DNA from: Pseudomonadota bacterium
Lineage (GTDB): Bacteria; Pseudomonadota; Gammaproteobacteria; Xanthomonadales; Xanthomonadaceae
Reading direction: 5' to 3'
Assembly: GCA_023388955.1 (NCBI GenBank)
Contig: JAEWFH010000088.1
Location: forward strand, 1-14,505
DNA length: 14,505 bases
Shown here: in pieces, positions 1 through 6,297 of the stretch
Layout of the letters: the number at the start of each line of letters is the position of its first letter
Numbering within the stretch: position 1 is the stretch's first letter
The notes under the pieces: model-generated
What the model was told of the DNA's origin: nothing
Databases searched by the model: none
What the model saw: only the letters and a program-made list of their open reading frames with translations
Position numbers and translations under genes: made by a program

Positions 1-120
1 CTGTTCGTCGAAGGCCGCAACCTGCTCGACGAGGAGGCACGCGTGCACACCTCGCCGCTCAAGGAGCTGGCGCCGATGCCCGGACGCGGCGTGTCGTTCG
101 GGGTCCGCGCGTTCTTCTAG
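1..120 (+). CDS. TonB-dependent receptor, C-terminal end (partial)
   Basis: Frame 1 is open from the window edge to a TAG at 118-120 and gives the last 39 residues of a protein. The tail carries a GRNLLDEEAR segment, a HTSPLKELAP segment, PGRG, and a final strand GVRAFF ending in Phe. A C-terminal aromatic residue is the outer-membrane beta-barrel assembly signal, and the 'NLLD...(H/N)TS.lK..AP.PGR...G.R..F' ending is typical of TonB-dependent receptors. From memory it is close to the ZnuD-like zinc receptors, which fits its convergent position beside zur. Such proteins import chelated metals or other scarce nutrients across the outer membrane using TonB energy. Only the tail is visible, so the substrate is an inference. 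Its 3' end runs towards zur with a hairpin between the two genes. Confidence 0.75.
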   Translation: MFVEGRNLLDEEARVHTSPLKELAPMPGRGVSFGVRAFF

Positions 121-131
121 GCGGCGACCTG

Positions 132-163
132 CGGGAAGCCGCTACCGGGTAGCGGCCTTCCCG
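132..163. terminator. Convergent hairpin between receptor gene and zur
   Basis: An inverted repeat has arms at 132-144 and 150-163, 13 bp with a single bulged C, and a 5-nt loop. It lies between the stop of the + strand receptor (118-120) and overlaps the stop codon of zur on the - strand (142-144). Neither side carries a T-run, so it is not a textbook intrinsic terminator. It may act as a bidirectional mRNA 3' end or stabiliser. Confidence 0.5.
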
Positions 164-633
164 GCGCAATCAGCGCACAGGCCGTGCACTTCCAGTGTCT
201 GCGCCCGCGGCGTGAAGCCGTGGGCACGGGCACGCTGCTCCAGGGTGGCGACCACGTCCTGGTCCTCCAGCTCCCATGCGCGCTGGCAGGCATCGCAGAT
301 CAGGAACGGCACCGCGTGCGCCTCGGCGCCGGGGTGGTGGCAGGCGACGAAGGCGTTGATCGACGCCAGCTTGTGGATGAACCCGTTCTCGAACAGGAAG
401 TCGAGAGCGCGGTACACGGTCGGCGGGGCCGCCGACTCGTGGGTTTCCTTCATCCGGTCCAGCAGTTCATAGGCCTTGACCGGACCGCCCGCGTCGGCGA
501 TCAGCCGCAAGGCCTGGGCGCGGATCGGAGTCAGCCGCAGGTCGCGGGCGCGGCAGGCGTGCTCGACCTCGCGGACGTAGGTGTCCGCGTCGTGGACGTG
601 GTGGTGCGGGTCGGTGCAGGGATGTCTTGCCAC
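142..633 (-). CDS. zur: Zinc uptake regulator Zur (Fur family)
   Basis: A 163-residue Fur-family repressor that binds DNA when zinc is plentiful and shuts off zinc-uptake genes. The winged-helix N-domain holds the recognition segment PPTVYRALDFL (about 70-80). Every E. coli Zur zinc ligand is matched at a constant offset of +10: structural site Cys113, Cys116, Cys153, Cys156; sensory site His87, Cys98, His106, Glu121. This separates it from Fur and supports the symbol. The start is uncertain. No ATG is available upstream of the domain, so I chose GTG at 633, which gives a His-rich tail (residues 4-14). A second GTG at 669 would overlap gltX. No clear Shine-Dalgarno is visible. It begins 20 bp after the gltX stop and is probably co-transcribed with it. 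The convergent receptor gene may be a regulon member. Confidence 0.93.
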   Translation of the reverse strand: MARHPCTDPHHHVHDADTYVREVEHACRARDLRLTPIRAQALRLIADAGGPVKAYELLDRMKETHESAAPPTVYRALDFLFENGFIHKLASINAFVACHHPGAEAHAVPFLICDACQRAWELEDQDVVATLEQRARAHGFTPRAQTLEVHGLCADCAGKAATR

Positions 634-653
634 GCCTGCAACTCTAGCCCCGG

Positions 654-2057
654 CTACCCATCGGCGCACATCGCCAGGGCGGCGTCGATCCGTGCCAGCG
701 CCGCCTCCCGCCCCGCCAGGTAGACGGTGTGGCCGATGTCCGGGCTGACCTGGGTACCCGTGATCGCCACCCGCAGCGGCTGTGCGACCTTGCCCATGCC
801 CAGTTCCAGGGCGGCAGCGGTCTTCTGCAAGGCGGCATTGATCGCCTCGGGCGTCCACTCCGACAGCGCCGCGAACCGGTCACGTGCATCCGCCAGCGGC
901 GCCCGCGCGGCGGCCTTGAGGTGCTTGGCCACGGCCTTCTCGTCGTAGGCCGTGATGGGCCCGAACCAAACCGCGGCGCGCTCGGCCATCTCGGCCAGGG
1001 TCTGCACCCGGTCGCGCAGGGCCACGACCACGTCCTCCACCGCGGGCCCCTTGTCCAGGTCGTGGCCGGCCTGGCGCAAGTGCCACTCCAGGTACGCGGC
1101 CACGGCGGCGGGATCGTCGGACTTGAGGTACTGCTGGTTGAGCCAGCCGAGCTTGGCCGGATCCAGCCGCGCGGCCTTGGCATTGACGTCCTTGAGGTCG
1201 AACAGCTGCTGCATCTCCTGGATCGAGAAGATCTCCTGGTCACCGTGCGACCAGCCCAGCCGGACCAGGTAGTTGAGCAGTGCGTGCGGCAGGTAGCCGG
1301 CGTCGCGGTACTGCATGACGTCGGCGGCACCGGTGCGCTTGGACAGCTTGGCGCCCTGCTCGTCCAGGATCATCGGCAGGTGGGCGAAGGCCGGCACCGG
1401 CGCGCCCAGCGCCTGGTAGATGTTGATCTGCCGCGGGGTGTTGTTGACGTGGTCGTCGCCGCGCACCACGTCGGTGATGCGCATGTCCATGTCGTCGACC
1501 ACGACCGCGAAGTTGTAGGTCGGGTAGCCGTCGGAGCGGAAGATCACCAGGTCGTCGAGCTCGCTGTTGGCGATCTCGATGCGGCCCTTGACCTTGTCAT
1601 CCCAGGCGACGCTGCCATCGAGCGGGTTCTTGAAACGGATCACCCGGTTGGGATCGTCGCGGTACGGCAGGCCGGCCTCGCGCGCGGCGCCGTTGTAGCG
1701 CGGCTTGCCGCCGGCGGCCATGGCGGCCTCGCGCATCTTCTCCAGCTCTTCCTTGCTCTCGTAGGCGTAGTACGCATGCCCGGAGGCGAGCAGCTGCTCG
1801 GCCACCTCGCGGTACCGGTCCAGCCGATGGGTCTGGTAGACGGGGCCTTCGTCGTAGTCCAGGCCGAGCCAGTCCATCGCCTGCAGGATCGCGTCGATCG
1901 CGGCCTGGGTGCTGCGCTCGCGGTCGGTGTCCTCGACCCGCAGGATGAACTCGCCGCCGCGGCGCCGCGCCTCCAGCCAGCAGTACAGCGCGGTGCGGGC
2001 ACCGCCGATGTGCAGGTAGCCGGTGGGACTGGGGGCGAAACGGGTACGGCAGGCCAT
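654..2057 (-). CDS. gltX: Glutamyl-tRNA synthetase (GluRS)
   Basis: 467 residues, the normal bacterial GluRS length. It charges tRNA-Glu with glutamate in the cytoplasm. Class I signatures are plain: the HIGH-type motif as HIGG at 16-19 after FAPSPTGYL, RVEDTDRERS at 40-50, the active-site region YPTYNFAVVVDDMDM at about 178-192, VRGDDHVNNTPRQ at 198-210, and KLSKR at 237-241. The C-terminal third is the helical anticodon-binding domain. The four zinc ligands of the E. coli enzyme (Cys98, Cys100, Cys125, His127) align with Ala98, Glu100, Ala125 and Glu127, so this is a zinc-free form. The ATG at 2057 gives the family N-terminus with no extension. A -10-like TAGAAT lies at 2088-2093. zur follows after 20 bp. 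It is divergent from lpxH. Confidence 0.98.
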   Translation of the reverse strand: MACRTRFAPSPTGYLHIGGARTALYCWLEARRRGGEFILRVEDTDRERSTQAAIDAILQAMDWLGLDYDEGPVYQTHRLDRYREVAEQLLASGHAYYAYESKEELEKMREAAMAAGGKPRYNGAAREAGLPYRDDPNRVIRFKNPLDGSVAWDDKVKGRIEIANSELDDLVIFRSDGYPTYNFAVVVDDMDMRITDVVRGDDHVNNTPRQINIYQALGAPVPAFAHLPMILDEQGAKLSKRTGAADVMQYRDAGYLPHALLNYLVRLGWSHGDQEIFSIQEMQQLFDLKDVNAKAARLDPAKLGWLNQQYLKSDDPAAVAAYLEWHLRQAGHDLDKGPAVEDVVVALRDRVQTLAEMAERAAVWFGPITAYDEKAVAKHLKAAARAPLADARDRFAALSEWTPEAINAALQKTAAALELGMGKVAQPLRVAITGTQVSPDIGHTVYLAGREAALARIDAALAMCADG

Positions 2058-2087
2058 GCGGACGGACTCGGAAGCGGGAAGCGCGCC

Positions 2088-2093
2088 ATTCTA
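2088..2093 (-). promoter_or_regulatory. Probable -10 element of gltX
   Basis: On the - strand the hexamer reads TAGAAT and is followed by GGCGCG. A start point seven bases on would give a leader of about 24 nt before the gltX ATG at 2057. No good -35 is seen in the GC-rich upstream stretch. Confidence 0.5.
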
Positions 2094-2105
2094 TCGCGCC
2101 CACCT

Positions 2106-2126
2106 GCCCGCCACGCCCGGGCGGGC
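2106..2126. repeat. 7-bp inverted repeat between divergent -10 elements
   Basis: GCCCGCC at 2106-2112 is repeated in inverse at 2120-2126 with a 7-bp spacer. It lies in the 36 bp that separate the gltX and lpxH -10 elements. It could be an operator or simply a result of high G+C. Confidence 0.4.
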
Positions 2127-2129
2127 CAA

Positions 2130-2135
2130 TACAAT
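2130..2135 (+). promoter_or_regulatory. Probable -10 element of lpxH, suggesting a leaderless mRNA
   Basis: TACAAT at 2130-2135 is followed by GGCGCG, nearly the same 12-mer as at the gltX -10. Placing the last T at -7 puts +1 on base 2142, which is the A of the lpxH ATG. No Shine-Dalgarno is present. The -35 is not recognisable. Confidence 0.5.
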
Positions 2136-2141
2136 GGCGCG

Positions 2142-2876
2142 ATGACCACGCTCTTCATCTCCGACCTGCACCTGGACGCGGAGCGCCCGCAGATCACCGG
2201 GCTGTTCGGCCGCTTCCTGCGCGAGGAGGCCCGCGGCGCCGATGCGCTGTACATCCTCGGCGACCTGTTCGAAGCCTGGGTCGGCGATGACGACCCGTCG
2301 GAAACCGGTGCCTTCGTGGCCACGGCGCTGCGGGAGGTAGAGGAGGCCGGCACGCCGGTGCACTTCCTCCACGGCAACCGCGATTTCCTGCTCGGGCCCG
2401 ACTTCGCGGCCCGGGCCGGCATGGCACTGCTGGCCGAGCCCAGCGTGGTGATGCTCTACGGACGTCCGGCGCTGCTCTCGCACGGCGACACCCTGTGCAC
2501 CGGCGACGTCGCCTACCAGCAGTTCCGCGCCCAGACCCACGAGCCGGCCTGGCAGGCGGCCTTCCTCGCCCAGCCCCTGCAGGCGCGCCTCGCCTTCGCC
2601 CGCCAGGCCCGCGAAGCCAGCCGTGCGCACCAGGCCGGCCTGGCCGGCCAGGGCACCATGGAAACGATCACCGACGTGGCCCCGGAAGCGGTCGAGGCGG
2701 CCTTCGCACTGTACGGGGTGGACCTGATGATCCACGGCCACACGCACCGCCCGGCGGTCCACGAACTCGACGTCGCCGGCCGGGGCCGGCGACGGATCGT
2801 GCTCGGTGACTGGTACGAGCAGGGTTCGGTCCTGCGGGTGGACCGCAGCGGCGAGCGGCTGGAGGCCCTGGCCTAG
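2142..2876 (+). CDS. lpxH: UDP-2,3-diacylglucosamine diphosphatase LpxH
   Basis: A 244-residue calcineurin-like metallophosphoesterase. It hydrolyses UDP-2,3-diacylglucosamine to lipid X and UMP, the fourth step of lipid A synthesis, at the inner face of the cytoplasmic membrane. The two-metal site matches E. coli LpxH: Asp8 and His10 (ISDLHLD), Asp41 (LGDLFE), Asn79 (HGNRDF), His114 (LSHGD), and His198 and His200 (MIHGHTHRP). The length is typical (E. coli 240). The ATG at 2142 is chosen because the protein then starts MTTLFISDLH as in the family; an ATG at 2134 on the same strand closes at once in another frame. It has no Shine-Dalgarno and is probably leaderless. It is divergent from gltX and ends 24 bp before the convergent lipoprotein gene, with no obvious terminator between. 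Confidence 0.96.
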   Translation: MTTLFISDLHLDAERPQITGLFGRFLREEARGADALYILGDLFEAWVGDDDPSETGAFVATALREVEEAGTPVHFLHGNRDFLLGPDFAARAGMALLAEPSVVMLYGRPALLSHGDTLCTGDVAYQQFRAQTHEPAWQAAFLAQPLQARLAFARQAREASRAHQAGLAGQGTMETITDVAPEAVEAAFALYGVDLMIHGHTHRPAVHELDVAGRGRRRIVLGDWYEQGSVLRVDRSGERLEALA

Positions 2877-2900
2877 GCAACCGCTGCCCCGTCGCGGGAT

Positions 2901-3344
2901 TCAGCCTTCCCCGGGTGGAAGCTCGCCGACCGGGTCGGAACCGCGCCGGGCACAGCCGGCCAGCACCCGCCCGGCCCAGGTGAACTCCGAGCGGAAGTCG
3001 TGGTGCCAGCCGGACATCGAGTCCTGGCAGGGTTCCTCGTGCAGCACCAGGACGAAGGGACTCCCCGCCGCCTCCCCCTCGTAACGCAGCAACCCGGCTT
3101 CCCCGAAGCGGCGTGCCGGCGCGAGCACCTGCCCTTCGATGTCCTCCGGCGTGGAGAAAACCAGCGTGTCGCCGGCGACGCGCACCGACCAGAACGGCTC
3201 GTTGCCGGTGGCGACGAAGTCGGGAACCGCTTGCCCTGCCCCGGTCGCGGGCTGCGCCGCCGGTGGCGCCGCCGTCGTGCAGGCGGCGATCAGCGCGGCG
3301 CAGGCAAGCGCGGCAAGCGGGCGCAGGGTGTCGACTGGATGCAT
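2901..3344 (-). CDS. Putative COG3650-type lipoprotein
   Basis: 147 residues. The N-terminus is a lipoprotein signal: a short charged start, a hydrophobic stretch (8-21), and lipobox I19-A-A-C22, with Thr at +2 favouring the outer membrane. A disordered Ala/Pro-rich segment (23-40) follows, then one compact domain starting FVATGNEPFWSV (43-54) and ending in a Cys-containing stretch CQDSMSGW (106-113) with a second Cys at 131, a possible disulfide. The GNEPFWSV and C.DSMSG motifs are those I associate with the uncharacterised COG3650 family, sometimes found next to META/HslJ domains. Function is unknown. The start is fixed by a strong GGAGGAGG ribosome-binding site at 3349-3356. It begins 41 bp after the DUF455 gene and is probably the last gene of the purF transcript. 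Confidence 0.85.
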   Translation of the reverse strand: MHPVDTLRPLAALACAALIAACTTAAPPAAQPATGAGQAVPDFVATGNEPFWSVRVAGDTLVFSTPEDIEGQVLAPARRFGEAGLLRYEGEAAGSPFVLVLHEEPCQDSMSGWHHDFRSEFTWAGRVLAGCARRGSDPVGELPPGEG

Positions 3345-3348
3345 GGTT

Positions 3349-3356
3349 CCTCCTCC
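3349..3356 (-). promoter_or_regulatory. Strong ribosome-binding site of the lipoprotein gene
   Basis: The - strand reads GGAGGAGG just upstream of the ATG at 3344, with core GGAGG about 7 nt from the start. It is the best Shine-Dalgarno in the window and decides the start. Confidence 0.8.
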
Positions 3357-3385
3357 GGGCGGACCGGGCGTGGCAGGTGCGTGGC

Positions 3386-4201
3386 TCAGCGCGCGGCTTC
3401 CACGGCTTCCTCCAGCATACGCAGCTCTTGCTCGTCGAATCCGGCCCGGCTGCGTGCCTCGTGGTTGAACGGGCCATGCAGCACCGCGCGCGCGTATTCG
3501 GACAGCAGTTCGCGGAAGGTAGCCCGCGGCTCCACGCCGGCGCGCTCGCAATACCAGCGGAACCAGCGCGAACCGGCAGCGACGTGGGCCACTTCCTCGC
3601 GCAGGATCACTTCCAGGATCGCGACCGTTTCCGCGTCTCCCATGTCGCCCAGCCGCTGGATCATCCCGGGGGTCACGTCCAGGCCACGCGCTTCCAGTAC
3701 CCGCGGCACCAGCGCCATCCGCGCCAGGCCGTCGTGCGCGGTCTTTTCGGCCATCTCCCACAGGCCGTTGTGGGCGTCGAAGTCGCCGTAGTCATGCCCC
3801 AGCGCCTGCAGGCGCGTGCGCAGCATCACGAAGTGGCGTGCCTCGTCGGCAGCGCAGGACACCCAGTCGTCATAGAACCCGCGCGGCAGGCCACGGAAGC
3901 GGTAGGCCGCGTCCCAGGCCAGGTCGATCGCGTTGAACTCGATGTGGGCGATGGCATGGAGGAAGGCCGCCCGGCCCTGCTGCGTGCCCAGGCCGCGGCG
4001 CGGCAGTTCACGCGGGTGCACCAGGCGCGGCCGCGGCGGGCGGCCGGGCATGCGTACCAGCTCCGGCGGCGGGGCATCGGCGGGCAACGCGAGCGCCCCG
4101 CGCCGCCAGGTCTCCGCGGCCTCGAAGGTGGCAGCGACCTTCGATTCCGGCGTGTCCGCGTCCAGGCAGGCGCGGGCGGCGTCGAACAGGGAACCCGTCA
4201 T
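3386..4201 (-). CDS. DUF455 ferritin-like protein, putative diiron enzyme
   Basis: 271 residues, matching the DUF455/COG2833 ferritin-like family. The visible pattern is that of a carboxylate-bridged diiron four-helix bundle: Glu88 (HAIAHIEFN), E120xxH123 (DEARHF), Glu170 (VLEARGLDVTPGM), and E203xxH206 (REEVAH). This gives four Glu and two His in the order E, ExxH, E, ExxH. No signal peptide is seen, so it is probably cytoplasmic. The substrate and reaction are not known to me; an oxygen-dependent hydroxylation or oxidation is the generic expectation for the fold. The N-terminal 80 residues hold a Pro/Arg-rich stretch (42-70). It starts 21 bp after the purF stop and is likely co-transcribed with it. 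The ribosome-binding site is weak (GGTGG). Confidence 0.88.
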   Translation of the reverse strand: MTGSLFDAARACLDADTPESKVAATFEAAETWRRGALALPADAPPPELVRMPGRPPRPRLVHPRELPRRGLGTQQGRAAFLHAIAHIEFNAIDLAWDAAYRFRGLPRGFYDDWVSCAADEARHFVMLRTRLQALGHDYGDFDAHNGLWEMAEKTAHDGLARMALVPRVLEARGLDVTPGMIQRLGDMGDAETVAILEVILREEVAHVAAGSRWFRWYCERAGVEPRATFRELLSEYARAVLHGPFNHEARSRAGFDEQELRMLEEAVEAAR

Positions 4202-4222
4202 TCGGTCAGGCCACCCGGCAGC

Positions 4223-5701
4223 TCACGACCCGGCTGGATCACGGCGCGTGGCCTTGGCCGCGTCCGAGCGCAGCTGGCGGACGCGTTCGAAATAGTCCTC
4301 GCCCGGGCCGGTCACGTAGTCGCCGTCGAAGCAGGAGCAGTCGAAGCGAACCGGCCCGCCTTTGGGACTGGCGACCGAATCCTGCAGGTCCTGCAGGTCC
4401 TGGTAGACCAGCCAGTCCACGCCCAGCGCCTGCTCGATCTCCTTCTCGCTGCGGCCGTGGGCGATGAACTCCTCCGGCGCGGGCATGTCGATGCCGTAGA
4501 TGTTGGGGTAGCGCACGGGCGGCGCGGCCGAGGCCAGGTAGACCTTGCGTGCGCCCACGTCGCGGACCATCTGCACGATCTGCCGCGAGGTGGTGCCGCG
4601 CACGATCGAGTCGTCCACCAGCAGCACCACCCGGTTGCGGAACTCCAGCGGGATCGGGTTGAGCTTGCGGCGCACCGACTTCGTGCGCTGCTCCTGCCCC
4701 GGCATGATGAAGGTGCGGCCGACGTAGCGGTTCTTGACGAAGCCCTCGCGGTACTTCACCCCGAGCACGTTGGCGACCTCCAGCGCGGCATCGCGCGAGG
4801 AATCCGGGATCGGGATCACCGTGTCGATGTCGTGGTCCGGAAACAGCCGCAGGATCTTCTCGCCCAGCTTCTGCCCCATGCGCATGCGTGCCTTGTGCAC
4901 CGAGACGTCATCGATCATCGAGTCCGGGCGCGCCAGGTAGACGTACTCGAACATGCACGGGGTGTGCTCGCCCGGCTCGACGCACTGGCGCGCGTGCAGC
5001 CGGCCGTCGTGGGTAATCACCACGCCCTCGCCGGGGGCGATGTCGCGCACGCGCTCGAAGCCGATCAGGTCGAAGGCCACCGATTCGGAGGCCACCGCCC
5101 ACTCCTCGCCATCCGGGCCGCTGCGCCGGCCCAGCACCAGCGGGCGGATGCCGTTGGGATCGCGGAAGGCGACCAGGCCCAGCCCGAGCACCATTGCCAC
5201 CGCCGCGAAGCCGCCGACACAGCGCCGGTAGACGTTCTCCACCGCGCGCAGGGCCGCCTCGGCCCCCAGCTCGCGCTGGTTGTCGAGCTCGTGGGCGAAG
5301 ACGTTCAGCAGGACCTCGGAATCGGACTCGGTGTTGATGTTGCGCCGGTCCTGCTCGAACACCTCGGCACGCAGGGCCTCGGTGTTGACCAGGTTGCCGT
5401 TGTGGGCGAGCGCGATGCCGTAGGGCGAGTTGACGTAGAACGGCTGCGCTTCCTCGTGGCCCTCGCTGCCGGCGGTCGGGTAGCGGCAGTGGCCGATGCC
5501 CATGCGACCCACCAGCTTGCGCATGGCGGCGGCGTCGAAGACCTCGCTGACCAGGCCGTTGCCCTTGTGCACCAGCAGCCGGTGGCGGTCGGCGGTGGCG
5601 ATGCCGGCCGCGTCCTGGCCGCGATGCTGGAGCACCATCAGGCCGTCGTAGAGCTGCGCCGCGACGTCGTGTTGGGCGACGATTCCGATGATGCCGCACA
5701 T
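4223..5701 (-). CDS. purF: Amidophosphoribosyltransferase PurF
   Basis: 492 residues. It catalyses the first committed step of purine synthesis: PRPP plus glutamine to 5-phosphoribosylamine. The N-terminal glutaminase domain starts MCGIIGIV with nucleophile Cys2, so there is no propeptide. It includes QHRGQDAAGI (25-34), HCRYPTAG (71-78) and AHNGNLVN (99-106). The C-terminal phosphoribosyltransferase domain has the PRPP loop VVLLVDDSIVRGTT (358-371). The lack of a propeptide and the close fit to E. coli PurF suggest the enzyme without an Fe-S cluster. A short tandem repeat encodes the QDLQDLQD segment at 434-441. The gene lies 34 bp behind cvpA with AGGA about 10 nt before the ATG. The arrangement is the classic cvpA-purF pair. 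Confidence 0.98.
   Translation of the reverse strand: MCGIIGIVAQHDVAAQLYDGLMVLQHRGQDAAGIATADRHRLLVHKGNGLVSEVFDAAAMRKLVGRMGIGHCRYPTAGSEGHEEAQPFYVNSPYGIALAHNGNLVNTEALRAEVFEQDRRNINTESDSEVLLNVFAHELDNQRELGAEAALRAVENVYRRCVGGFAAVAMVLGLGLVAFRDPNGIRPLVLGRRSGPDGEEWAVASESVAFDLIGFERVRDIAPGEGVVITHDGRLHARQCVEPGEHTPCMFEYVYLARPDSMIDDVSVHKARMRMGQKLGEKILRLFPDHDIDTVIPIPDSSRDAALEVANVLGVKYREGFVKNRYVGRTFIMPGQEQRTKSVRRKLNPIPLEFRNRVVLLVDDSIVRGTTSRQIVQMVRDVGARKVYLASAAPPVRYPNIYGIDMPAPEEFIAHGRSEKEIEQALGVDWLVYQDLQDLQDSVASPKGGPVRFDCSCFDGDYVTGPGEDYFERVRQLRSDAAKATRRDPAGS
4381..4402 (-). repeat. 9-bp tandem repeat inside purF
   Basis: CCTGCAGGT occurs at 4381-4389 and 4390-4398, followed by a partial third copy. It is in frame and encodes a repeated Asp-Leu-Gln unit near the PurF C-terminus. 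Changes in copy number would add or remove three residues without a frameshift. Confidence 0.7.
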
Positions 5702-5735
5702 GGTCGTGTGTCCTGCTTTGTTGCGGAAAAGGAGT

Positions 5736-6281
5736 TCAGGCGCCCTCGGGCACCGGAAGCGGGGCGATCAGGGCCGGCCCGGTGCGCTCGCCGGCCAGGT
5801 CCAGCTCGGCGGCGACCCAGTCGGGCATCAGCCCGGCCAGCCACTCGGCGCCGGGGATGAACACCGGCAGCAGGCGCGCCTGCTGCCAGGCCGGCTCGCG
5901 GGGCAGCTCGCTCAGCCCCAGCAACAGCACCAGCACGCAGGCCACCAGCACGCCGCGCGCCACACCCAGCACCAGCCCGAGGAGGCGGTCCATCGAGGAC
6001 AACCCGATCCCGTGCACCAGCTTGCGCAGCAACCAGCCGGCGATGCCGACCACCAGCAGCACGCCGATGAAGGCCAGTGCATAGCCACCGAACAGCTGCG
6101 CCGCCCCGGGCTGGGCATCCGGCGCCAGCATCCGCGCGACCTCGCCGCCGAAACGGAACGCGGCCCAGCCCGCCAGGATCCATGCCGCCAGCGAGGCCAG
6201 CACGCCGATCAGCCCACGGAAGGCCCCGAAGACCGCGGAGACGGCGACGATCGCCAGCAGCACCAGGTCGATGGCGGTCAT
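5736..6281 (-). CDS. cvpA: CvpA family inner-membrane protein
   Basis: 181 residues, close to the family norm of about 160-180. Four hydrophobic segments are visible at about 4-22, 24-43, 63-83 and 99-123, so it is an integral inner-membrane protein. The conserved CvpA signature lies at about 95-113: SSMDRLLGLVLGVARG, a DR.LG...G..RG pattern. In E. coli CvpA is needed for colicin V production and for envelope tolerance; its molecular role is unsettled. A hydrophilic C-terminal tail (124-181) follows. It starts 16 bp after the SPOR gene stop and ends 34 bp before purF, the order folC-dedD-cvpA-purF being shared with E. coli. No strong Shine-Dalgarno is seen, so translation may depend on coupling to the upstream gene. 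Confidence 0.94.
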   Translation of the reverse strand: MTAIDLVLLAIVAVSAVFGAFRGLIGVLASLAAWILAGWAAFRFGGEVARMLAPDAQPGAAQLFGGYALAFIGVLLVVGIAGWLLRKLVHGIGLSSMDRLLGLVLGVARGVLVACVLVLLLGLSELPREPAWQQARLLPVFIPGAEWLAGLMPDWVAAELDLAGERTGPALIAPLPVPEGA

Positions 6282-6297
6282 CGCGCGGATCGCACCA

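Noticed and set aside
634..858. N-terminal extension of zur into gltX
   Set aside because: The frame stays open to 858, but the extra 75 residues are Gly/Arg/Pro-rich shadow sequence of the gltX 3' end and are absent from Zur proteins.
2877..2900. CCCG-TCG-CGGG hairpin between lpxH and the lipoprotein gene as a terminator
   Set aside because: The stem is only 4 bp with a 3-nt loop and no T-run, well within chance for this base composition.
3113..5860. A 915-codon open frame on the + strand
   Set aside because: It lies antisense to the lipoprotein, DUF455, purF and cvpA genes, all of which have clear family motifs. Its translation is low-complexity, rich in Arg, Ala, Val, Leu and His, with no recognisable domain. 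Such shadows are normal in DNA of this G+C content.
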